Source: V1-33 sp964523105
GTDB taxonomy: Bacteria > Verrucomicrobiota > Verrucomicrobiia > Verrucomicrobiales > V1-33
Assembly: GCA_964523105.1 (NCBI GenBank)
Contig: CAZFZN010000015.1
Location: 62,001-126,000 of the forward strand
Length of the DNA: 64,000 bases
Direction: 5' to 3'
The translations under genes and the position numbers were made by a program. Positions 8,084 to 16,354 of this stretch are shown piece after piece; positions within the stretch are counted from its first letter, which is position 1, and each line of letters starts with the position of its first letter. The notes under the pieces were generated by a model, which was given only the letters and a program-made list of their open reading frames with translations, was not told the origin of the DNA and ran no database searches.

Positions 8084-8601
8084 GTGGGTGGCTGGGGTCT
8101 TTGTAGTGTGCTCGCCGCAGAAATTGCGCAAAAGCGCTCCCATGCACGTCGCATGAATTCGTAGAGAGCGCGGGCGGAGGCGAGGGAAATCGCGGCACTC
8201 ACAGCCCAGCCGTTTGGCGTGAATGGGGGACAGACCATCCTGCGGGGATGGTCCGGGAAATGGAAGGCTTTGCTGATACGCTCTACACTATTGATGTTGA
8301 ACCAAAAGTGGCCCTGCTCCGCCTGAACGAGCTCAAGTCGACTGCCTTCGTGTGGGGCAAATACGGCACGTTTTCTATGGCCCTGCAGAAGGCGTTGGAA
8401 GTCTGAGAGAAACCGGCTGTAGTTTATACACATCTTATCGATTACCAAGGTGCCATGGTATCGAACTTTCGAGTTCAAGGTTACGCTGAACGGGAAAAGC
8501 AAAAAACGGCTTGGAGCTTGGGGATCGCACTGAAAAGCCAAGGCAAGTTGGCCGGTATGATCGTCACCGAGAAGGAGAGGAGTTTTGAGTCGGCGTTTCA
8601 C
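8080..8601 (-). CDS. Hypothetical small protein, possibly WapI-like, coupled to a cupin
   Basis: A frame of 173 codons from GTG (8599-8601). Its first two-thirds read like a compact alpha/beta protein, for example NYSRFLSDFQRLLQGHRKRA followed by EGSRLELVQAEQGHFWFNIN. This vaguely recalls WapI-type immunity-like proteins; that is an impression, not a match. Two positional facts support a real gene: it starts 14 bp after the DUF5722 gene stops, and its TGA overlaps the cupin ATG by 4 bp. The DNA from about 8250 to 8600 is clearly AT-richer than its neighbours and codon use is atypical, suggesting recent arrival. The last 30 residues are Arg/Ala-rich and GC-rich, as if the frame ran on into unrelated DNA. 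Confidence 0.5.
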   Translation of the reverse strand: MKRRLKTPLLLGDDHTGQLALAFQCDPQAPSRFLLFPFSVTLNSKVRYHGTLVIDKMCINYSRFLSDFQRLLQGHRKRAVFAPHEGSRLELVQAEQGHFWFNINSVERISKAFHFPDHPRRMVCPPFTPNGWAVSAAISLASARALYEFMRRAWERFCAISAASTLQRPQPPT

Positions 8602-8614
8602 GGCACGCGAGTTG

Positions 8615-9886
8615 TCATTTCGGCCGGAGTGTGTCCCACGAATCCAGACCCGCCACCGGCAAAGCGAACTTCGCCGCCTCGTCCCAGTCTGGCGTGCCGG
8701 CTTTGCGGAAGAGTTCCCAAATCTGCTTTTTGCTGTGAGGCGTGGCCACGGAATTGGGCGCATTGCGCCACAATCCGAGTCGCAGGCCGCCTTCGTGCGC
8801 GTGGTCCACATGGCGGTGATAAATGAACGCGTCCACCAGCGGCAGGCGGCGGCATTTTTCCCAGGCGTAGGCAAAGGCGGCAGCCTGGAGATTCTCGCCG
8901 TCGGGCGTCAGCAGCGTCTGAAATCCCTGCTCGCTGAGAATGAGGCGGCGCGGTTTTCCATTCCACAGCAGTTCCTTCCGTTCCAGATGACGGCAGAGGA
9001 CTTCGAGGTTCTTGAACGTCACTTTCGGCGAGTCGTCGTCGAAGGTGATGCCCTTGTCCGCCCAGGCGCGCGGATTGCCGAGATCTTCGGGATAGGGATG
9101 CGCGGCGACGTGCCAGTCGAAGTCACCGTTCTTCCGCACCTGTGCGGCGAAGGCATCGAGAAAGTCGCGGCCCGGGGTGCTCTCTTCCGCACTGATGCCC
9201 GGCATGGAGGCGCGCCAGTGGTGATCGAAGGGAATGTAGAGCCGTGCATGCGCCGAGGCCTTGCGCACAGAAGCGTGCGTGATGCGGAAGGCTTTTTCGT
9301 AATCGCTCACCACATCCGCCATCGGCGCGCGGCCCATGTTGTACCACATCCAGTGCGAGTTCACTTCGTTGCCCACGATCCAGCCCCACACGCGCCCGTG
9401 TTCCGGCTGCGCACCGCTCCAGCGGGCGGCGAGGAATTCCAAAACCGCCTGGAGATACGCGCGGCCTTCCCCGGTGGCCGAATTGAACGCCCCGACGCTG
9501 TATTGATAGTCTTTCCGCGCACCGGGATGGAGGCACACGGCATCGCGCGCCGGATCTTTGGACGGATAGGCGAGCAGGATGAGATACACGAGCACGCCTT
9601 TGTCCGAGAGCGGCTTCACCTGACTGTCGAGACCGGCGAGGTAGCCGGCGTTGAAACAAAACTCGCGGCCCGCGGCGGAGTGACGCGGGCTTTTTTCGTT
9701 CCGGGAGAGGTCCAGCAGCGCCGTGAGGTTCACATTGATGCCGGCGTGATGAATGCCGAGTGCGAGGGCATCATCGACCATCTGCACCTGGAGGCCTTTG
9801 ATATTCGGCGGCGAGGGAAAGGGATCATCGTTCAGGGCGGCGGCGGCCGAAGCCATGAGCAGGAACAGCAGGAGGCGGGGAATCAT
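8615..9886 (-). CDS. Secreted DUF5722 protein (glycosidase-like TIM barrel)
   Basis: A 423-residue protein with a signal peptide (MIPRLLLFLLMASAAAALN) and the DUF5722 signature: a GNEVNSHWMWYNMGRAP segment near mid-length and RLILSEQGFQT near the C-terminus. Asn-Glu after a hydrophobic strand, and a later Ser-Glu-Gln-Gly on another strand, are laid out like the acid/base and nucleophile glutamates of clan GH-A hydrolases. A glycosidase function is inference. The ATG at 9886 is chosen because it begins the signal peptide. It follows the sigma-factor gene by 44 bp in the same direction. Confidence 0.75.
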   Translation of the reverse strand: MIPRLLLFLLMASAAAALNDDPFPSPPNIKGLQVQMVDDALALGIHHAGINVNLTALLDLSRNEKSPRHSAAGREFCFNAGYLAGLDSQVKPLSDKGVLVYLILLAYPSKDPARDAVCLHPGARKDYQYSVGAFNSATGEGRAYLQAVLEFLAARWSGAQPEHGRVWGWIVGNEVNSHWMWYNMGRAPMADVVSDYEKAFRITHASVRKASAHARLYIPFDHHWRASMPGISAEESTPGRDFLDAFAAQVRKNGDFDWHVAAHPYPEDLGNPRAWADKGITFDDDSPKVTFKNLEVLCRHLERKELLWNGKPRRLILSEQGFQTLLTPDGENLQAAAFAYAWEKCRRLPLVDAFIYHRHVDHAHEGGLRLGLWRNAPNSVATPHSKKQIWELFRKAGTPDWDEAAKFALPVAGLDSWDTLRPK

Positions 9887-9930
9887 GAGTGCCGGTGCAT
9901 ACGTCGCGGCGCGGGTCGGTTTGCGCTCAA

Positions 9931-10644
9931 TTATTTCCGCTGCAGCACCTTGATCAGGTAACTGAATTCCTCCTCGAGGTCCCTGGCGGTGAGGACCGTG
10001 CGGGCGATTTCGGCGCGCACGAGTTCCCGCAGGCGCTGACGCAGCCGGTGGATCTGCACGGTCACGGCCTGAGAGTTGATGCCCAGCTGCTCCGCGAGTT
10101 CGGCGTGCGGCGTTTTGGCCTGGGCGGTGATCACCGGCAGCAGCACGGCCAGCGCGTCGCCTTTGCCTCCGCGCTGCTGCTGTTCCGCGAGGCGTGCCAC
10201 CGCCTTGTCGAAAACCAACTGCGCCCAGCGCCGGTCGTAGGCCTCGTCCGGTGTCAGGGCCGGGTCCGCCGGCAGGGCGGGTTCCGCGTCCTCGATGGCG
10301 ATGGGAATCAGTCCGCCGCCGCGGCGCTGCGTGCGCTGGTGACGGTGAAGATTCGTCAGGTGGTTGACGAATCCCCCGAGCAGCCACGAGCGAAAGCGCC
10401 CGCCCTCGCGCTCCACGTTCCCGATGCTGCTCCGCTCGATCACGGTTAGGAGAAATCCCTGCACGGCGTCCTCGCTGAACTCAGGCGAATGACCGCGGCG
10501 GCGGGCAAAGGCATAAAGCGGCTGCCAGTAGGCACGGCAGAGTTGCTCCAGCGCCGGGGCGGCACGGGAAGTGTCAGCACCCGCGGCGAGCACGAGGGTC
10601 CATTCAGTGGAGGGAAACTGTCCAGCCAGGGATTCGGGTGGCAT
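9931..10644 (-). CDS. ECF-type RNA polymerase sigma factor (PF07638 type)
   Basis: A 237-residue sigma factor. It opens PPESLAGQFPSTEWTLVLAAG, typical of the verrucomicrobial/planctomycete Sigma70_ECF family. Region 2 contains LCRAYWQPLYAFARRRGHSPE and RFRSWLLGGFVNHLTN; region 4 near the C-terminus holds a helix-turn-helix (AELAEQLGINSQAVTVQIHRLRQRL). Members are usually encoded beside PknB-like kinases, and here a kinase-like stub diverges from it at 10856 with an intact kinase 3 kb on. The intervening 211 bp presumably carries divergent promoters, but I could not identify boxes with confidence. Confidence 0.88.
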   Translation of the reverse strand: MPPESLAGQFPSTEWTLVLAAGADTSRAAPALEQLCRAYWQPLYAFARRRGHSPEFSEDAVQGFLLTVIERSSIGNVEREGGRFRSWLLGGFVNHLTNLHRHQRTQRRGGGLIPIAIEDAEPALPADPALTPDEAYDRRWAQLVFDKAVARLAEQQQRGGKGDALAVLLPVITAQAKTPHAELAEQLGINSQAVTVQIHRLRQRLRELVRAEIARTVLTARDLEEEFSYLIKVLQRK

Positions 10645-10855
10645 CCGGTCCACGGTGATTCCGTCTGCGCCGCGCGCAAGTTCCAAACCGCCCCGCCGCA
10701 GCGGACGCGGAGCCCCTGCCCCGCCGCGCCGGAATTCCAGGCCGGGCCGCGATTTTCCCTGTAATCCCGCGGGCAATATGGGGAGAATCCTGACAGATGC
10801 CTTCGCTTCCGGCGCGCTGCCGGAGCCGCCGTCCGCCACCTTTCGCTGCCATCCC

Positions 10856-11065
10856 ATGAATGAAGATTTTGACTACGCCGCCATGGCCGTCGTGCTGCAG
10901 GAGGACGAGGATCCGGAAGGCATGCCCGCACCGGACGGGACGGACCACAGCGCGGAGGCGCCCCTCTGCCGCACCGTCGCGGCCCCGGCCTGTCCCGGCG
11001 ACGAGGTGCCGGAAAATGAAATCGCGCGGGTGCCGCAGAGTTCGATGACCGGTCCCGGCCCGTGA
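10856..11065 (+). pseudogene. Remnant of a Ser/Thr kinase N-terminus
   Basis: A 69-codon frame whose product begins MNEDFDYAAMAVVLQEDEDP and continues to GDEVPENEIARV before diverging and stopping. This tracks the N-terminus of the intact kinase at 13685 (MPDPIDYCALAGMLEET, then GDYELEQEIARGG), including the dozen residues just before the glycine-rich loop. The kinase domain is missing. It is divergent from the ECF sigma factor, the usual position for the partner kinase. Most likely a decayed kinase. A short functional peptide that keeps only the conserved docking-like leader is the alternative. Confidence 0.5.
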
Positions 11066-11178
11066 CTCGTGCCTGATGAACCCGGCGCAGGGGGACGACT
11101 GGAGCAGACGCCTGGAGGGAGATCGTTGCCGCAGGGATTCCGGCTGCATGGACGCCGGTTCGCCGCGAATTGACGGTG

Positions 11179-13524
11179 TTAGGGAACGACGAAGCAGCGG
11201 AGGCGCAGCAGGGTGCGCGGCGCGCCGGCGGCATCGAGACGGGCGGTGAGCATCGTGCCCGAACTGTCGCTGGCGGTGACGGACACGGTAATGGTTCGCG
11301 CCGGAATGCCCGGGGCCCCCTGACCGGAGGCGAGCCATGTCAGGCCGTCGGGGGACCATTCCGGCACTGCGGTGACGCCATGGCCGCTCAAGGGCTCCCG
11401 CCATGAAACGTGAAGCGCGCCGCCGAGCCGCTCCGGCGTGAGCGGTGCCGCGCCGGGGGGCAGCGGCGAGGAGCCGAAGAAAGCCTCCTCCAAATTCGTC
11501 AGGCTGTCGCGATCCGGATCGGCGTCCGGGCCGCTGACTGCGGGGTCGTTGAGCTGTGCGGGAGTGAACTGGGCCGCGCGCCACTGATTCCATGCCTCCG
11601 TGCCGGACGAGGGCGTCCACTCCACCGCATCCAGCCATCCGGCGTCGCTGCCGGAGACCCCGGCCGCGTCCTTGTTATAAATCCACGCGAGGATGTACCG
11701 CCCGGCCGGAACGTTCAGGGATTGCTGTTCCCATGCGGTTTCTCCGGTGATGTAGGTCACGAGGGAGCCGTTGGCGTAGAGCAGAAGATAGTCGCGGTCC
11801 TGCTGCGACGACACCTTCCAGCGAAAGCTCAGGGTGCCGGGGCCGCTGACGACGGTTTGCAGGGACGTGAACTGTCCGTGCGGCACTGCGGCGGAGCGCG
11901 CCGCATCGCTGCCGTCGAAGGTGGTGGCGGTCTGCCGCTGCCAGCCGCCGTAGGTGCCGTAGCTGTCCCAGTTCCAAGACGGCGCATCCACAGCATCGGC
12001 GAGCGCGGCGTCATAGGGTTTCGTGGTAAAGGTCCGGTCCGCACCCGTGACGGCCCCGGCGCGCACGCGATAATGATAGGTGGTTTCCGGCAGCAGCAGG
12101 GCCAGCGAAAGGGAAACCTGCTGCGCCGTGCTGTCGGTCTGCACCGTGGCGGGATTGGCCGGGAGGCTCTGGCCGTAGAACGTGGTAAGCCCGTACTCGA
12201 AGGTCACGGGCAAGCTCGCGCCTTCACTGAGCACGGTGCCCAGCATGGAGGCATTCGTGGCCCCAAGGGCATAACTTTCTCCACTCACCGCCTGGAGCGG
12301 GCCGCCCTCACTGAAATCGAACACCCGCCCGGCGTTGCTGATGTTGCCGGAAGCCACCGCCAGTCGTCCCCCGTGCAGCACCACCCGTTTTCCAAACAAC
12401 TCCGAGTTGGTGAGGCTGAAGTGGGAAAAGCTGCCGTCCTCCGACCAGAGCCCTCCGGCCCCGCGCGTGAAAGTAAAGACGCTGCCGCGGCTGTTCACGT
12501 TGCTGGCTCCGACCGCCATGCGTGCGCCCTCCACGGAAACGTCGCTGCCGAAAGCGGCGAAATCCGCCAGGCCCGCCGGCGCCAGTTTCTGCGGCGTCTC
12601 CGACCATGTGCCGGACCCCACATCGAGCGTGTAAACGTAGGCCGCCCCGCCGTAGGTGAAGGGCGACACCGGATTCGTGCCGGAGGGCGCGCCGATGACG
12701 AGCACGCCGCCTTTGAGTTCAGTGCATTCCCAGCCGGTTTCCTTCGCCACTTCCGGGTCCGGCACCAGTTTCCGGTGCAGCGACCACGAGCCCGCCGTGC
12801 GCCGATAGAGGTAAGTGCTGCCCGCCGTGCCGCGGATGCCGCCGCGATAGACTCCGTCATTGCGCGCATTCACCGCCAGCCAGTCGCCGCTCAGCGCCAC
12901 GCCGGAACCGAACAGCGCCGTATTCGTCGCCTCCGGCGGCGCGGCGATCCGTTGTGCGCGCGACCACGTGCCGCCAGTGCGCGTGAAGACATAGACCGCG
13001 CCTCTCCCCACCAGTTGCGTGGCATCGGCATTGTCCGCGCCCACCACGGCGGTGTCTCCCTCCAGAGCCACGGAATTGCCGAAATACTCATCCTGCGTAT
13101 CGCCCGTCAACGTCTGCACCTGACTCCACGTCCCGCCCGGTCCGCTGCGCAGATAAACCAGCACCCGGCCTGCGGTGGCCGTGGTGACAGACACCAGCAG
13201 CGTGTTTCCTGACAATGCGATCTCCCGCCCGATGCCCGCCTGGGCCGGTTCGCCCGGAAAGGTCAGGTGCTGCGTTTGCCGCCATTCGCCTGTCGCGCTG
13301 CGTTCGAAACTCACCACGGCCCCCACCGCGGCGCTGCCGCCGCTGGCCGCGCCGCTTTCGCCGGCGATGAGCGTGTTTCCTTCGACCAGCAGGTCTGTGC
13401 CAAAGCGGTTCCCCTCCACCGGCACCGGCGCCTCCAGCGTTTGCCCGGCGATCCAGCCGGCGCGGACGGATGCCACAGCCATCAGGGAAATGGCGACACA
13501 GAGGGAGGGGATGCGTGAATTCAT
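11179..13524 (-). CDS. Secreted FG-GAP/Kelch-like beta-propeller protein
   Basis: A 781-residue protein. A signal peptide (about residues 1-22, ending VRA) is followed by seven or so repeats of the form FGxxVxLxGDxLxVGAxxxxxxGAVYVFTR (about 40-400), as in FG-GAP integrin-like propellers. A fibronectin-like segment with VTFEYGLTTFYGQSL and TTYHYRVRAGAVTG follows (about 410-510), then a jelly-roll-like domain (about 520-660) and a DPDRDSLTNLEEAFFG calcium-loop motif introducing the C-terminal domain. Likely an exported adhesion or matrix protein. It is encoded between the sigma/kinase remnant and the intact kinase, divergent from the latter. Confidence 0.75.
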   Translation of the reverse strand: MNSRIPSLCVAISLMAVASVRAGWIAGQTLEAPVPVEGNRFGTDLLVEGNTLIAGESGAASGGSAAVGAVVSFERSATGEWRQTQHLTFPGEPAQAGIGREIALSGNTLLVSVTTATAGRVLVYLRSGPGGTWSQVQTLTGDTQDEYFGNSVALEGDTAVVGADNADATQLVGRGAVYVFTRTGGTWSRAQRIAAPPEATNTALFGSGVALSGDWLAVNARNDGVYRGGIRGTAGSTYLYRRTAGSWSLHRKLVPDPEVAKETGWECTELKGGVLVIGAPSGTNPVSPFTYGGAAYVYTLDVGSGTWSETPQKLAPAGLADFAAFGSDVSVEGARMAVGASNVNSRGSVFTFTRGAGGLWSEDGSFSHFSLTNSELFGKRVVLHGGRLAVASGNISNAGRVFDFSEGGPLQAVSGESYALGATNASMLGTVLSEGASLPVTFEYGLTTFYGQSLPANPATVQTDSTAQQVSLSLALLLPETTYHYRVRAGAVTGADRTFTTKPYDAALADAVDAPSWNWDSYGTYGGWQRQTATTFDGSDAARSAAVPHGQFTSLQTVVSGPGTLSFRWKVSSQQDRDYLLLYANGSLVTYITGETAWEQQSLNVPAGRYILAWIYNKDAAGVSGSDAGWLDAVEWTPSSGTEAWNQWRAAQFTPAQLNDPAVSGPDADPDRDSLTNLEEAFFGSSPLPPGAAPLTPERLGGALHVSWREPLSGHGVTAVPEWSPDGLTWLASGQGAPGIPARTITVSVTASDSSGTMLTARLDAAGAPRTLLRLRCFVVP

Positions 13525-13684
13525 GCCGGAACGTATAGCGTCATCCCGTTCCTCCCCTCAATGCTTTAATCCTTTCACGAATTTTGCGGCCACGCGACCT
13601 GCTGGCGACGGCCGGGGCGCGGAACGGGCCGCCCGCAACCCGAGGCTTGTCAGGGCGCAGCTTTCCGGCATCATCCGCGTCCAT

Positions 13685-16141
13685 ATGCCGGACCCCATCG
13701 ATTACTGCGCCCTCGCCGGGATGCTGGAGGAAACCATCGCCTCCACTCCGGGCAGCGATGCCATGCCTGACAGATCCGGCACTTCCCTGCGCTACTTTGG
13801 CGACTACGAACTGGAGCAAGAGATCGCGCGCGGCGGGATGGGCGTGGTCTATCGCGCGCGGCAGCTCACTTTGAACAGAACCGTTGCTGTCAAAGTGCTG
13901 CGGGACAATGCCTTTGCCGGCGGCGACGAGGTGGAGCGGTTCAAACTGGAGGCCGGCGCGGCCGCGGGGCTGCGTCATCCGCACATCGTGGGCATCCATG
14001 AAATCGGGGAGCACGACGGCACGCACTTCTTCAGTATGGATTACGTGCCCGGCGGCACGCTGGCGCAACTGCTGCGCGACGGCCCGCTCCCCGCACGCAA
14101 GGCGGCGGCGCTCATGGTAAAGATCGCACGCGCCATCCAGCATGCGCACGATCACGGCGTGCTGCACCGCGACTTAAAGCCGGCCAATGTGCTGCTGGAT
14201 GCCGCCGGGGAGCCGGTCGTGACGGACTTCGGACTGGCGAAGCACACCGCGGCGGATTCGGGCCTGACGCTTTCCGGCCAGGTGCTGGGCACGCCGGCTT
14301 ACATGGCCCCGGAACAGGCGGCTGGGCGCATGAAGGACTGCGGCCCGCCCGCGGATGTTTATGGGCTCGGCGCGCTGCTTTATCATCTCGTCGCAGGACG
14401 TGCGCCCTTCACCGGCGATTCGCATCTGGCCGTGATCACGCAGGTGGCAAAAGACGAACCAGTGAGCGTACGCCTGCTCAATCCCTCCATCCCGCGCGAC
14501 CTGGGAACCATTTGCGCCAAAGCGATGGCCAAGGAAATCCCGCGTCGCTATCACAGCGCGCAGGAACTGGCCGATGACGTGCAGCGGTTCCTCGACGGGA
14601 AGCCGGTGCTGGCGCGGCCGGTGGGATCCCTCAGCAGAATGTGGCGCTGGGCGCGACGGCATCGTGCCCTGGCGGCGGCGCTGGCGCTGACGGCGTTGTC
14701 GCTCACAGCGGTCGCAGTCGTTTCATTTATGTCGGCGCAGCGCATGAAAGACTCGCGCGACGCTGAGGCCAAAGCCCGCCATGCCGCGGAGTCGCTCATC
14801 AAAGACATGCTGGTGGGCCTCAAGGAGAAGCTGCGCCCGCTCAACAAAGTGGAACTGCTGGGCGATGCGGCGGCGGCGGCGGAGCGGTATTTTGAAACCC
14901 TGCCGCCGCCCCGGAGCGCGGAGAGCGAGCAGCAGCGCGCCGCCATGCTGGAGACGAGCAGCGATGTGCTGCTCGCACGCAACGACATCACCGGAGCCAT
15001 CGCCAGGCAGCGCGCTTCGCAGGAAATCATCGAGCGTCTGCTGCGGGAGGACCCGGATAATGTCCGCCTGCTCGACGACGCCGCACACGCCGCGCAGGGA
15101 CTCGCGTGGCTGTACAAACGTCAGGGCCAGCCCGCGGAAACGCTGGGACTGCTGAAGCGTTCGCATGAGCTCTATCAGCAACTCGCCGCGAGGCAGCCTG
15201 ACAGCGCCAGCGTGCGCCACGCGGCCGGACTCGCGGCATGCAGCTGCGCCGAGGCGCTCGCGCTCGCCGGGCAAAAAGACGAAGCGTGGAAGCTCGTGGA
15301 GCCGCTCCACCTGCAGCCGCCGCAGCCGGACGAAAAGGATGTCATCGCCCTCGACCGCGCGGCGGAACTTCACATCAACCTCGGCGACGCGGTCTGGTAT
15401 GCCGGACACATTCCGGAAGCCAATGCCGGCTATCTCCGTGCGCTCACCTTTGCGGAGAAAGCCGACGCTCTGCAGCCCGGCCAGCTTCGTTTCCAGCGCC
15501 GCCTCATTACCTCACTCGAACGGGTCACCGACGTTCACCTGGAGGCGAAGGACTACGCTGCCGCCCGCGATACCGCCACCCGCCGTCTCGCCGTTTCGGA
15601 AAAGCTGTCCGCCGCCGATCCCGCGAATCTTCAGCACCGCGCCGACACCGCCGCGGCGCATGGACGCCTCGGCATCATTTGCCGCGGTCTCAATGACGCG
15701 GCCGCCAGCCTGGAGCACATCCGCAAGTCCCGCACCATTTACGAGACTCTCTCCGCCGCCGACCCCGCCAACCTCCGCCACCGCTACGCCCTCGTCACGC
15801 AATGGATCGACGAGGCCATGATGCTCAAAGAGTCCGACTATCCCGCCGCGCAGCAGGCCTATGCGCAGGCCCTGGAGATCAATGCCCCGCTCCTTAAAGC
15901 CAGCCAGCGCAACTTCGATTACCGGCGCAACGTGGTCGTCATCCATCTCAACGAGAGCAATCTGCATCTGCACCACGGCAATCTTCCCGCCGCCCGCCAA
16001 AGTCAGGCCGCCGCCGCCGAAGCCAACGCCGCGATGAAGAAAGACTGGCCCGACAGCAGCCGCGTGGCGCGCGACGGCGAAAGGATCGCGAAAACCCTGG
16101 AGCACATTCAGAGCCTCGAGACCGGAACGGCTCCGCGCTGA
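13685..16141 (+). CDS. Transmembrane PknB-type Ser/Thr protein kinase with TPR-like repeats
   Basis: An 818-residue protein. A 40-residue leader with the DYCALAGML motif precedes the kinase domain (about 41-303): glycine loop ARGGMGVVYRA (48-58), ATP lysine K70, catalytic HRDLKPAN (161-168), DFG (181-183) and APEQ (208-211). A single transmembrane helix (about 328-350) is followed by some 450 residues of alpha-helical TPR-like repeats outside the membrane, with two near-repeated segments EKLSAADPANLQHR and ETLSAADPANLRHR. All catalytic residues are present. The family partners ECF sigma factors; the sigma gene at 9931 is the nearest candidate. The ATG at 13685 is chosen because the leader matches the stub at 10856. 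Confidence 0.9.
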   Translation: MPDPIDYCALAGMLEETIASTPGSDAMPDRSGTSLRYFGDYELEQEIARGGMGVVYRARQLTLNRTVAVKVLRDNAFAGGDEVERFKLEAGAAAGLRHPHIVGIHEIGEHDGTHFFSMDYVPGGTLAQLLRDGPLPARKAAALMVKIARAIQHAHDHGVLHRDLKPANVLLDAAGEPVVTDFGLAKHTAADSGLTLSGQVLGTPAYMAPEQAAGRMKDCGPPADVYGLGALLYHLVAGRAPFTGDSHLAVITQVAKDEPVSVRLLNPSIPRDLGTICAKAMAKEIPRRYHSAQELADDVQRFLDGKPVLARPVGSLSRMWRWARRHRALAAALALTALSLTAVAVVSFMSAQRMKDSRDAEAKARHAAESLIKDMLVGLKEKLRPLNKVELLGDAAAAAERYFETLPPPRSAESEQQRAAMLETSSDVLLARNDITGAIARQRASQEIIERLLREDPDNVRLLDDAAHAAQGLAWLYKRQGQPAETLGLLKRSHELYQQLAARQPDSASVRHAAGLAACSCAEALALAGQKDEAWKLVEPLHLQPPQPDEKDVIALDRAAELHINLGDAVWYAGHIPEANAGYLRALTFAEKADALQPGQLRFQRRLITSLERVTDVHLEAKDYAAARDTATRRLAVSEKLSAADPANLQHRADTAAAHGRLGIICRGLNDAAASLEHIRKSRTIYETLSAADPANLRHRYALVTQWIDEAMMLKESDYPAAQQAYAQALEINAPLLKASQRNFDYRRNVVVIHLNESNLHLHHGNLPAARQSQAAAAEANAAMKKDWPDSSRVARDGERIAKTLEHIQSLETGTAPR

Positions 16142-16354
16142 TAACCGGGCGGACCCCACGCCCGGCGTGGACTGCGCTATTCTCTGCCGAGGCCGCTCAT
16201 TGCGGGCAGTGCTGCGGATCCCGCTGCGATATTCCTTGTAACATTGTGATCCGCCCGGGTAGAAGCCATAAAATAATCAGGGCGGCCACGAGTGCGTCCG
16301 CCCATTCCGATTAACTGCCAACTCCCTTTTCACCGCCTGCCCTGATTTTAACTC

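Noticed and set aside
8248..8406. A 52-codon plus-strand frame
   Set aside because: It looks protein-like in places but lacks a ribosome-binding site, and the opposite frame fits the operon spacing on both sides.
16155..16180. A short GC-rich palindrome after the kinase gene as a terminator
   Set aside because: The stem is only 6 bp and has no T-tract.
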